From Trichoplax sp. H2 (taxonomy: Eukaryota; Placozoa; Uniplacotomia; Trichoplacea), in contig NOWV01000022.1 in the NCBI GenBank assembly GCA_003344405.1, forward strand, positions 558,001-622,000: a stretch of DNA of 64,000 nt. Reading direction: 5' to 3'. How positions within the stretch are numbered: position 1 is the first letter of the stretch; the number at the start of each line of letters is the position of its first letter. The translations under genes and the position numbers were made by a program. This document shows positions 26,898 to 39,000 of this stretch, piece by piece. The notes beneath the pieces were generated by a model that saw only the letters and a program-made list of their open reading frames with translations, was not told the DNA's origin and made no database searches.

Positions 26898-27794
26898 AAT
26901 TTGTACCAAAATATGATTCAGTAGTACTTTTCCTCCACAAGCTAGTAACTTTTAGCTAAATGAATGAATATGCTGACAATATCACTGAAAAAATAAAATC
27001 GATCCAAACGATCTTGTAGATTATACAGCTTTGTACGCTAACACCAGCTGATGAATCCTAACGTAACCAATTTTTTGGATAACTTTATGACGAAATGAAG
27101 TAATAACAGGCAAAATTTTGAGTTTAATGAGTGGTAAAACTATTTCAAGTTAATAAAATGAGGTAAAATAGCCAAATAGAAGCGAATTCGATATGAAATT
27201 ACTCCATCATCACGGAATATTTTGCATGGTTGCAGCTGAGCAAGGTAGAGGTGCTTGCCTGCAGCGAGCTGTCTAGCCTGGATATGGAGAGCAAAGTAAA
27301 TTTTAGGATAGTGTCCAATACAATCGTCTTTTATACAGTATTTAGACTAAGCTAAGTTGTCAAGCAGCGAAATCGCGACCAAGCATTGCTTTTTACTGAG
27401 CTGATAAATCAATTTCAACCTAATCTAATATAGTACAGTATGAACATTGTACTAATGTTTAGAACATTATATAACCTAAAGGATACAAGAAGTCATATTA
27501 AATAAGGATTATCGAGGGGTAGTATAACAAAATAATTTTTGCAATCTAAGGCTTTGTATAGGAGTATAAAACTGTTGTCTTAGTAATATGAAAATTAATC
27601 TGCTTGGAATTATAAAATATCTCATTCAGAGGATTTTGCAGATTTTTTTCTAGTTTTCTGTCCAGTCTAATCATCAGACAAGAATAATTAGCTAAAAGAT
27701 AGTTCCAAAATTGCAGTATGCAATGTACAGTATAATTGATAAAGGCGAAGAGCGACTTCACTTCTCATTTAAGCTGCTACCGCAATCATCAATA

Positions 27795-28660
27795 TATCGT
27801 AGCTAAGGTGAACGCATTCGTATATAGATTAAATATACGGTATATATATATAATGGAGCAAGAGCTCGAAATAATTAGGCGGGTGGTGAATATCACCACT
27901 ATATATACAGTATAGGCGTAAATAAAATGCTATAATTGTTATATGCTGACATATTCAATTAAATAGCAGTATATAATTGATAAGGATTCCGAGCTACTTT
28001 TTGATGACTTAGAATCGAATAATGATTGGATGTATACAGGATACTTCTAGGTGTAAATTAAATGCTACAATTGTTATATGTTAACATATTCAGCGAATAG
28101 CAGTTTAGAACTGGCAAGAATGCTGAGCTACGTTTTGATTACTTGTAATTTAACTTAAGCTGTTACCGCAATTTTAACTATATCATTGCCAATATAATGA
28201 TTCGTATATTTATATATGTAACAAGAGTCCCTAATACTTAGACAAAGAAAGAATAAATATTTTGATAGTATAGGCAGCGTAGTGTAACTAAAATCCCGTA
28301 ATCGTCATATACTATACTTATGTCTTTAATTAATATATGTATGAAACTACTATATTAGTATAATTGGTAAAAATACTGACTTACTTTTTGATGACTTAGC
28401 AATTAAAGCTATCAGCTACTACCGCTGTTTTAACTATGTCATTCATAAACTACCAATAGCTTGGATAATAAATTGATGAACTTTTCCAAGCTCTATCTTG
28501 AATTCTAGTCATGGCCAATGTAATTATTTATATATTTATAACTGTAGCAAGAGTTTGTAATAGTTAGATAAAGAATGAATATTTTGACAATATAGTTAGC
28601 GTAGTGGAACTGAAATCCCATAATTGTCATTCATATACTGTACTTAGATAGTTAATTAAT
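27795..28660. repeat. Degenerate long tandem repeat, period about 330-365 bp
   Basis: Blocks recur in order: GCAAGAG or ACAAGAG (about 27858, 28222, 28551), AAAGAATGAATATTTTGA-type, RGCGTAGTGNAACT-type, CTACTTTTTGATGACTTAG-type and GCTRTYACCGC-type. Copies are strongly diverged and irregular in length. Confidence 0.5.
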
Positions 28661-28672
28661 ATTAGCATGAAA

Positions 28673-28930
28673 TTTCTTTTATTGTAATGATTAAAATTTT
28701 GTTCGTACATCAATATTATCATGTATACAGTGCAGTGCTCTATGGTTATTGGATAGCGATTTCACATATTTCATTAATATAGAGCATGAGATAAATATCG
28801 TTTCTTTTATTATAATGATTCAAAATTTTTATTCGCTAATCGGTATTGTTAGGTTCGCTGTTTCTTGGTGGTGATTTCATATATTCAATTAATATAAACC
28901 ATGAAATAAATATCATTTCTTTTTTTCTAC
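28673..28930. repeat. Three tandem units, period about 115-128 bp
   Basis: TTTCTTTTATTRTAATGATT-like starts at 28673 and 28801, with a third start at 28916. Units share TTTCAYATATT and an AATATARACCATGARATAAATATC-type end. Confidence 0.6.
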
Positions 28931-29744
28931 TGTATCAAAGATTCTACTCATAGATCAATTTTATAGGGTTTGCAGCATTGCTATTGATGATTTACAAGCA
29001 TTTCATAGTAATTCTAAAAAAATCTTCATGCAATTGTTTTACTGAATGCCGTAATATTTCTTTTATCAAATATTACCAATAATTCAACTACAACTCAGTC
29101 TTTTTTAAAGATGCAAGCACGTAGACGACTGTAGATTACGAGAGTAATAGTCTGTCTACGAACTGTCTCAATTCGATAATATAATATACCAAAATTGATT
29201 CGATTAGTAATATAATTATTATCAACCTAGCTATGATCTTAATTATAACAGCGCTTCAATCGTAATGGAAGCCTTTGGTATTATTCTTAGCACTATTTTT
29301 CCTAAAATGATTGATTTAGACATATTGTTATAGTCGTAATAGATAACAGCAGGAAATAAAACTTATAGTTATCCCTGAAATTTTTAGTAAATTTTATTTT
29401 GTACCTCATCGAACTCATTGATTTTGCAATCATTAATAATTGCTACTATTTCTTTACATAATGCTTTAACACGGTACCTGTGTCGCCATGGAAAAGAGTC
29501 CTGTTTTGTTTGTATAATAAAATCTTGGGTGACATTCAATTGATAGTTTATCGAAGGTCATAGATCTAATTTATTCATTTTTATTGTCTATCCGGTCATA
29601 CTAAATAACCCTTTGTAATTTTTCTCAATATGATCTTCACAGGAGTAAGACTTAATTATTCAATTTGCTATTCATATATTTGTTCATCATTTCCGACTAC
29701 ACTTATTCTATCCATTTCGCTAAAAAGCGACACCAGCCAAAAAT

Positions 29745-32700
29745 ATGAATTTTAAAATATCACTCCTCTTCGGTTGCATCATCTTGAATACGTTGCATAT
29801 TAGTGACTGCCATGGCTATAACCAAGCTGATACAAAGGTAATTCTTGATGGGAAATATAAAAACTATCTTTCATTTAAATGCTATAAGATTAGACGGTAG
29901 TAATTATCAAAATTTGTTTTACACCGTCTAACATAACCGGATGATTATACAGTATTGAAATTTAAATCAAGTTTGCATCTTTTGCTGTCATAAAGTCATT
30001 TCTTTCTAATTTGCGCGTATAGAAATACGTCGTCAATTTTAGAGGATATCTATGAGACTATTAGGCAATCGAGATGATTTAATTTTCCATTTAATATCTT
30101 TACTTTATCGTTTCTTCTAAAATGTCTAATAAATGCTCGGGTTAATTTCATTGTATATTTCAATCCGCTCACAATGAAGATGGTAAATTTCAAATAACAA
30201 CCGTCATGTGCTTGGTTAAAATAATCAGCACATTAGCAAAAGTATGCTTTGAAATAAATCACTTATTTCCTAAGATAATCCTGTTTGAATCAACGTCAAA
30301 AATGAAAAAATTTACATAATTGATATATTCCGACTTGGATAAGTTGTTCATCCTTACAGTCTCATTCAGTGTGTCTACCACGTTGCAAAAACCTTCATAA
30401 TTAATGACTTTTCCAAAATGTACTGCAGGCCTATAGAAAGAAACTAATTTGAGCTCGTCATGAATAGTGCATTAAAATGCAATTGTATTGTACTCCATCA
30501 TAATAGCAAATGACAACCTCGCTAGGTGTTACTGTCTTGATAAAGGTAATTTATTAATTTTAAGAAAATGCTTAATCCTATTCTGACATCTTCCTATCTT
30601 ATGTTAGCAGATTCTTTTTTATTTCCATCATCTATGTATTTTCATTTCTAAACATATTAGAGATGTCTTAAAATTTGTGTAATATCGTAAAATTTGTTTC
30701 AATTCCACCGTCCTAGAGTTTTGTAGTTGATTTATATCTTATATTTAGCTGTTGCCATGAATAGAGAAGTCCTTGACTAAGGAAATCTATTGTGTGCTTC
30801 TATTTCTAATTTCCATTATCAAATTTTTTATATGGTTACCCTAAGAAATACATGAATGTTACCAAAGTGTATTCTTGTGATAAAAATATGCCGGAGATAT
30901 TTCTTGACCTTCTATCTCGAACTACTTATCAAGATCACTTCTCTATGACAACTATGAACTTCTTCCTAAAGCTTTGCTACAGAAACTCTATAGACCGTCT
31001 CCTTACCCATAAATGATAAAATAAGCTCTCTTTATCGTAAAAAGTAATTCGCTTTTATACCTTCTGTCTATATTCACGAGCGCCTTCAGTTTATAAAAAT
31101 AGAAATAGTAACCAATGATATTGCTATCGTTTATTCTTATATATCTAAATTTGTATAACTTTGTGCTCTACTTTAAATATACTCTAAGAGCACACATAGA
31201 ATACGAGATCAGTCATGATCAGAACAAAATCTGACCTTTGAGCCTCTATAAATTAGGAATCGAACTAATTCACTTGCTATTATAGGAAAATGAATTAGTT
31301 TTTACAATTCTATAACTCTAATAACAAGCTGTCTGCTCTACAATAATTAATACCATAAATTGACACTTCACGGCGATCTTTAACACCGTGACACTGAAAT
31401 CTTAATATCCTTTTCAGCCTAGGCCTATTTACTTACTGGTATATTTTTAGCATATTTCTTACCATCACACGTGTACAGTTGATCACATAAAACGAGAAGT
31501 TATAGTCACAAATTTAAATTCGTAAAAGTTAATGATATGCAAATGAGATTTGACGTTAAATAATATTATGAATTTAATAGCTTTCTGGCTTTACTCTTCC
31601 GTAGCCACCCCCTAATTATAATGAGCAAAAACTAGAATTCAATAAATTCCGAAATAGCCTGGAGTTTTTCCACATTAAGAAATGATAATTTATCGATCAA
31701 ACATTAAACTCCTGTACACACGTAGAAGTAAGAAGAACTATACATTATAGCAACATCTACCATAATATCCCAGCGAGGGGTGGTAACAATTGCATCCCAA
31801 GCTGTTATAGGGTAGACAATGAAGTGGAACGACTTCTACTAATTTATTTTAAAATTTGTTTTCAAGGAATATAGCCGTATAATCTAGTAGTTTAGCTTGT
31901 AAAATAGACCTATTATAATTATCTGAATAAATGTATGTATACTGTTATTACAAATCAAAAATTTTATAACGACGACGAAATATAAAACTAAAACAGATAA
32001 TAAATACTAGTCTACTGCAAGATTATCCACTCCGACATTGACCTGTAGTACAATTCTAAACACTGACGATAGTAACACCGCTAGTGTCTCTCAGACAAAA
32101 CTGAACCTAGACTTTGTTAAATAATCTGCTAATTTATAGTACAATGGCATAACATCAGTACTTAGATAATGTTATAAAATGTTGCAAATATCTATTAAAA
32201 ATAAGTAAGAGGTCATAGATTAATTAATACCAACACACTCCTAGATAAAGTCATCCTATGAAAACTAAGTTACGACCACTATACTAAAGTTACTTCGTAG
32301 CAACTGTACATATTAATATTAATTTATTTGTCTTTTCTATCCCCTTCGATGAATATTTGCCTAATATGAAACGAGCAATAAAGTTCGAAATATGTATACT
32401 TTATCATTCTGATTTTTGATAGAGATGGCAATATTAGAAAGCTTCAATTAACTTTTGCTACGATTAGCCTTGCAACCTTCAAATTATAGCTCTGGCCAAA
32501 GTTTAAAAATATAAATTCATCGAGAAGAATTTGACAGCTACGCGCTACTGTCTATATATTATATTTTGCTGCATAGATAGAGTCCTTACTTTAGTAAGTT
32601 ACCAAAATTGTACCTTAGAATAATATCACATGACAAGCTTTGAATTCACTTACCCATAATTAAATTTATATACATTTAAGGATGTAAATGATGAACTTAT

Positions 32701-34913
32701 GTCGCTATCCATTTTCTATTCGCAAATTTAGACTATTATATTTATAAAATAACCTCATATACGTATTGCATAATTTAACGCCCATTTGATTCATTTACTT
32801 ACGAACCATTAACTTGTGCTAATTTAAATTTTTGAAATAATGCATGCCTCTACACTACGACGATATTAACTGTGGTTTCGATAGAGTATTCCTACTAAAT
32901 ACGTTAATCTATACTGTTTCATTAAGACTAATATTCGGTAAATCGTATAACTATCTTGAAAATGAATTGGATTGGATATTAATTATTAATCTATTACTCA
33001 AGAACAAGTCCACTAGTCTCCTGTATTACAATGGCGAAGATAAGAAGTCAATTATATAGAGCCCATTATATCGTATCGCCTTGTAAAGATGATAGAGACT
33101 AGACTAAACATTTGTTCTACCGTGTGAATGTAATATTATGAAGATCAAATTGTCTAGACGATGTTAAGAGCAGAGATCATACTATATAGTGAAACAGCAG
33201 CCTAAGTTTAAAAACTTAATGGCCACGATATTTGATCAATAATTTGATAATGATGGATATTAACTGTCGAGGTTAACTTTTGCAACGAAATGCTGTCATC
33301 ATTTAAATTGTCTATTTAATCTATATCGTATCCTATGGAAATAAGATGTTTAAAAACTATTTTTAATAGGCTGTCAACGTTCTACTTTTAAAAGTATTGA
33401 AATTTTTAAAATGCAATGCAGTTCCTTATCATAATAATTTCGTAACGTCTAAAATTTTATGGCGATTCAATGTTATAAAGGAATAACTAATTTACATATT
33501 TATTAGCTTGATAGGGTCAAGCGTGCAAACATGCAAGTTCATGTCTTTAGTAATATCGATTCTTGCTCCACCTTGGACATCAGAACCAGCCAATTCTGTG
33601 GTTCTACCTTTCAAACACCAACTGTAGCGAGTAAATTTCAAACTTTGCAATTTCATACTCATGCAAATGCCTTTGATCATCTGCCATCGTTATCAAACAG
33701 CTGCAAAAATGCTATTAAAAAGGTTTTATGTAGATTTAGCTTCCCTCAATGTGTTCCAACTAACAAAACTGTTATTTGGTATAATACTGCTAGTGTATGC
33801 AGCCAAATGAATTCGATTTGTGGTAAAGCTGCACTTAATTTTACTTATATGTGTGCAAGATCACCTAAAATTGAAAGTTTGACCACTTGTGTATCACCAC
33901 CCAGAATGAATATGACAGCTGGTAGACCTACTGGTGGGCCTACTAGTGGACAACCAAGGTGTCCAACACTACCACCTAATATTAAATTTCCCAAATGGAT
34001 TTTAAGTGTTCTATCTAATCGACGTTTGCGCAGTGCAATGTCCATTAAAGCAAGTATAGGTGGATTTAATAATATATCAAATCAATGCATCCAGCGAAGT
34101 GTTGATGCAGTTTGTAGATCTGTTCCATATTGTTCACCTGATGGTACGAAATTGCTTCTAAGCATGAATGAAAAAACTTGCGAATCAAGAACTAATTGGT
34201 AAATATAGCATATAAAGTGCATATTATATGAGTAGTTTATGTCATGTTTTTCTTTTTTTTATGTAATTTGCAATGACTTATTGCTCTAGTAAACAACATA
34301 ATTCTTAACGCATTCATAAAGATAGAAGTAACAATTTGCATACTCAAACTATACGTATACTTTAATATTTTAGGCCATTTTAGATGTAAAGAAGCAGTAA
34401 AATAATAAAAGTAGTCATTTTTAGCCGAATAATTATTAGATTAATTATAATTTTATTCCCTCTCTTATAAGTTAATAATCATTAGTAACGATTTATAGTG
34501 CTAGGCAAGCAATATATTTTAGATACAATTTTAGATACAATCACGAAAAAAGCTATAACAAGTTGCATAGGATTAGCTTAGATTAAAAAAGCCGTAGACC
34601 TATCATAGCTTGTCTAATTTCAATTTCTTGCTCATTTTTGACGTAAAAAATAGCAAACAATGATATCAGCCAATTGATACAAATAGTAATCAGATTAATA
34701 GTAATTTTATTCGCCTCTAGCTTACCTACCAAAGGTAAAGAAATGTTAAACTACATCATGGGATGTTCCGGCTTTCCTGCAGAAAATAGCCAACAAATAT
34801 CCATTCAAAATACTCAAGGCTACAGTGGCTCTGACGTCAACTCTGCTCAAAGGATAATATTGACTCTTAATTGTTTGCTATACATGATTATCGTAGTGTT
34901 TATGTTGGTTTAA
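29745..34913 (+). CDS. Secreted two-module cysteine-rich (frizzled-CRD-like) protein B, probably membrane-anchored
   Basis: Paralogue of protein A with the same gene plan: exons 29745-29837, 33507-34198, 34721-34913, phases 0 and 2, 325 residues. Signal peptide ends near DCHG. Module 1 is C-x8-C-x6-C-x15-C-x6-C-x10-C and module 2 is C-x8-C-x5-C-x15-C-x5-C-x14-C, so module 2 spacing is identical to protein A. Two cysteines precede module 1, giving a pattern that partly matches frizzled CRDs. A short Gly/Thr/Pro-rich linker (TGGPTSGQP) joins the modules. The tail is hydrophobic (ending MIIVVFMLV), fitting a GPI signal or a short anchor. Intron 1 is 3.7 kb. The exon 3 acceptor was placed at 34720 because it completes a Cys codon, exactly as in protein A. 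Ligand unknown. Confidence 0.8.
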
Positions 34914-34930
34914 ATTTACAGTATTATCTA

Positions 34931-34936
34931 AATAAA
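34931..34936 (+). terminator. Poly(A) signal for cysteine-rich protein B
   Basis: AATAAA 18 nt after the stop codon at 34911-34913. Confidence 0.45.
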
Positions 34937-35200
34937 TAGGAGGTATATGTAATAATAATAGCAGCAATTATGACTGTACACTCACAATATCCTTCACCAT
35001 ACTTACTAAAATGATGTAATACATGTCGTGCAAAGTAACCAGATATTGATGTATTCAATCTAGCTATGGTTTTACCTGTTATCTAGTACGATATCAAGGT
35101 AACAAAAAGTTAAGTAGTACTAATCAATGCGCCGTTTACTCCTCATAATTTTTAATTTTATATAGTACAAAATTTAGTTGGCTTTAATTTACGCAAATTT

Positions 35201-35238
35201 AATAATACCGTACGCACGGTATTACGTACGGTATTATT
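35201..35238. repeat. Perfect 14-bp inverted repeat with 10-nt loop
   Basis: AATAATACCGTACG at 35201-35214 and its exact reverse complement at 35225-35238. The loop CACGGTATTA itself carries another half-copy of the arm. It lies 288 bp after the stop of cysteine-rich gene B. The GTAC-containing core links it to the GTAC-rich palindromes elsewhere in the window. Confidence 0.7.
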
Positions 35239-35898
35239 CTAAATAAAAAATGTTCGACTTTAACCTCCTTTTCCTACCAAAGATCTTGTTATACTGTGCA
35301 TTATCGCACTAAAGAGAATGTAAATTACGTTTGTAAAGGATCTATATTATCCATGAATTGCTAAGTATTTTAGACTGCGTACTTGTCTTTCTCAAAAATT
35401 AAATTACACAATTATATCAATTTCATAGGCGCGATTAGAATCATACAATCGTGTTCTCACACTTAAATTTGAGGGAAATATTAATACTCTAATTTTAACA
35501 ATTAGAGATAAAGCAAAGAATTTGAATATACTTTATACCGACACTTAAAATTTAACTAATGCGTAGAATATGTCGATGCAAATGTTTACATATGCGTATA
35601 TTGTACCAGTGTGTTATCATAGGATAGTAAGTCTGCATAGACTACGATATATATGTTATGTTATATATATTCGTACATCAGTATACAGTAATTACTTTAT
35701 ATCATGCATTCGATTTTCTACCGTCATGTACCAGTTTTATAGTAAATTCTCATAGCAATCGTTGTGAACGAGCATATCACGTATCCTTATTTACATGCGC
35801 ATAGAATAAATCCGTTAGTGAATTCAGTATTACGGTAACATCCAATTCCTTAAACAATATAACTACAAATGGAGTTTATAAACTAATATCAAAATCGC

Positions 35899-35904
35899 TT
35901 TATT
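35899..35904 (-). terminator. Probable GCN1 poly(A) signal
   Basis: TTTATT on the plus strand (AATAAA on the minus strand), 160 nt beyond the GCN1 stop codon. Confidence 0.35.
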
Positions 35905-36063
35905 CTCCGCAGCACAAAGACATAGTGATAGATTGAACTATCCATTACTGTATTAACATTTACAGTATCGCTAAGGAATTGATGCCATTGATTAGTATAA
36001 TCTTTACAACCCTTTTACAAGTCTAAGAATTCAAAAATTAACAATTAAAACATCAATTTGCCA

Positions 36064-39000
36064 TCAGCCGCTAATCAGCAGATCGGGAAAGTTCTCATCC
36101 ATTCGGCTTTGGCTAGCAACATTTTGTAAAACTTTCTTATAGCTATCTGTTAATGCTGCACTTGTTGCAGTGTCGAGGGTTGCAAGACATTTCTATTCGA
36201 CATCGAAATATATCTCAATCAGTTAATTGCAAATTTACCAAGTAAACACGATGTACTGTACACTGGTACGTAAACGCATACATGTATATTAGTACATACG
36301 CGTACTTGTACCAGCATGATCCAGCTGTGTATCATTCTTACCTGATAAAGCTCATTTCCATTTCTTAAATCTAAAAGGACGGCCAAACACCTTTCCGAAG
36401 CTAATTTTATAGGCGTATTCTTTTCTTTTGCATTATTCAACAAAAGCGGAATCAATTTCGCTCGTGATGATACATTTAGGGTATCTGAATTACCACTAAA
36501 TAATACATGCAAAGTATGCGTAGTGACTAATTTAACATCGTTCGATTTACTTCGTAATGCCTAAAATAATATAAAAAGGAATGTTAAATTTAAAGAGTAT
36601 TTAGATCAACATTCATATACTGTACAAGTGTACATACAAAGCGAGTTTAAAAAGTTTGACATTTTTACATACTTCGATTAACGCTGATATTAGAGGGAGT
36701 GGAGGATTTTCCGATGTATACAGTCGTAGCATACATCCTATTGACTGCACGCCAGCACAGCAGATAGGAATCTGACAATACCAAGAAACTATTAACAACG
36801 ACTCTAACTATATATCACTATTTCATGGGCAATTACCCTATCTGCACATGCTTGAGCCGTGATGGTCTTGATAATTTCATTCTTCATATCTACTTTAACA
36901 AGCTGATTCATAGCCTTATGTAGACTGCAAGTCAGTGCCATAGCCAATCCATGCCTGTTAACCCATTCCTGATTTTCTCCATCAGCTATACCAATAGCAA
37001 TTATTTCAGCGTTAGCTAAAGTTATTGGAAGCTCTAAGATTAGAGGCCATCATTGGCCTACTATTATTATCAAAACAAATAAGTTTTTACCAACAAATTC
37101 TGTAACGATATCCTTTAGCTCATTTTCGGGAATAACGTTACAAAACGAGCTAATACATTTTGCAGCCTCTTCTCGAAGTTCTTCCTGTTATAATAGGATA
37201 TCGATCAAGAACAAATTGCATAGTTAACTTGAAAGCTAACGTAAATTTCGGTGTACTGTAATAATACCTCGCTAGAAGCAAGCAGTAGGAGTAACGTTGC
37301 AATAATAGGTTTACGAGTGTCTTCTTTAATTTTTCCTCCAACAACATCGGTAACGCCCGATAAAGCACCCAACATCGACACCCTACATTATATTTAAATC
37401 AGATGTTATTTACTTTTGCTTAAATGAATACAGTTTCGTAAATCCTAAGTAACCTAATAGCAATATCTTCAACACTTTTAATCCCCTTATGAAGCTCGGT
37501 AAACAATAAGTCCGCACGAGAATGATATTTAATCGCAAGTTTCAGAGCTTTGCTTGCTTCGTCTCTTACTGCACGATTGGCGTCATTAAGCGCTTTTCTA
37601 AACGTCGTTTGTAATTGTGGTACGAATTGTTTAAGGTTGGCGCCGACCTTTTATAATATAAGCAATAACAGGCAATTATAAAAAGTAATAATATAAATAG
37701 CGACAATATTATCTATTTACGAAAGAAAAAATTTTGTCTTGCCTTTTCCAGTAAGATAACAATCGTATGAAGTATAGCAACACGAACATTACCATTAAAT
37801 GTATCTCCTAAAATTCTAATCAGAGGGCCAGTCATATTGACAACATTTGGCTTTAAAGCCGCTACACTTGTTAACTCAATCAACTCTCCTAAACCAGTCG
37901 CGGCTTCTTCTTTAATCTCGGAACTTCTACCCAAGATACCTTCACGGTAAAACGCAAATAAAGGCACTATTCCCTTAATTAAGAAAAAAATTCCTAAGCT
38001 AGGTTGTATCATTTAACCCTTTAAGATATTGCAGATAAAAACCTTTTTAGGTAAGCATAACCCGGGAAGTTCACCATCCTTTACGTCGTCTCTTACAAAT
38101 CGTACTGCTTGCCTGAGATGCTCAACTTGTTGGATCATTTCAACCCCTGATAATCTCTACAAACAGAAGAAAAATTGCAGCTTGATTATTGCGATTATGA
38201 TGATTGCTAAATGTTGTCTGCAATTTGGATAAAAACCTTTGAAATAACATTTAGAATATTCCAAGCAAGGCACAAAACATCATTATCGGAATCGTTAAGC
38301 ATTCGAATGAGAGTGCGTAAAATTAAATCCATCTGAGAAACATAATCGGCAGTGGATTCGCTAAAGAATGGATGCAATAAGCCTAAGGCAGTCTGGGAAT
38401 ATAAATGATAATGTAATAGTTATAATAAGACTTCGCGAAAATGCTGTATAAATAACAATTATCATGCTTCATTATACCCTTCGCATGTCAACATCTGATG
38501 ACTTTGCTAACTCAAAGAGTTCTTCCAATACAACTCTAACAGTCGTTTCATCACTTATTGAGACAACTAACGTCATACAAGCTTCATAGCTCTATCAAAC
38601 GCAAGTACAATTTAAGCTTAATAGCAAATTTTATCACGATTAGATCTAAACTATCTATGAGTATACTACAAACTGAACCTCTTTTTCCTTTTCATTATCT
38701 CTTGTATACCCTTTGATAACACTCAGCAAGGCAGGTATTACTTGATTCGCATATAACGATAACTCTTCACCGGCAACTGAAGCAACGTAGGCAAGAGCTC
38801 TTACTTGGATTGGTTCTCTAGCAAGCTATTATGCAAGTGAACAAAAATCAGCATATTTCTTATGCTTTAGAAATCTTGTATACCATATAGATAACATTCT
38901 AACAATATTTTACTTTCACTATGATTACCTTTGGCACTAAGAACGGCAATGTAGTACTACTTTTAACCAATACTACTTGTTTTAACCCATCAAGTGCATT

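Larger units (their letters stand above)
26898..29744. other. Intergenic region between divergent genes
   Basis: Separates the TMCO6-like gene (-) from cysteine-rich gene B (+), so promoters for both lie here. A GC-richer patch at about 27225-27290, some 330 bp upstream of the TMCO6 ATG, is the best promoter candidate but has no definite element. The rest is mostly degenerate tandem sequence (27795-28660 and 28673-28930). The 27546-27761 frame is unsupported. Confidence 0.5.
34937..36063. other. Spacer between convergent genes
   Basis: Holds the palindromic hairpin at 35201-35238 and the likely GCN1 poly(A) signal at 35899-35904. The open frame at 35570-35755 is low-complexity and not called. 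Confidence 0.5.

Noticed and set aside
31245-31275. GTTCGATTCC on the minus strand, resembling a tRNA B box
   Set aside because: No acceptor stem, D-arm or anticodon arm could be built around it.
32844-33059. 71-codon frame in intron 1 of cysteine-rich gene B
   Set aside because: No recognisable domain, and the intron is fully explained by the flanking exon phases.
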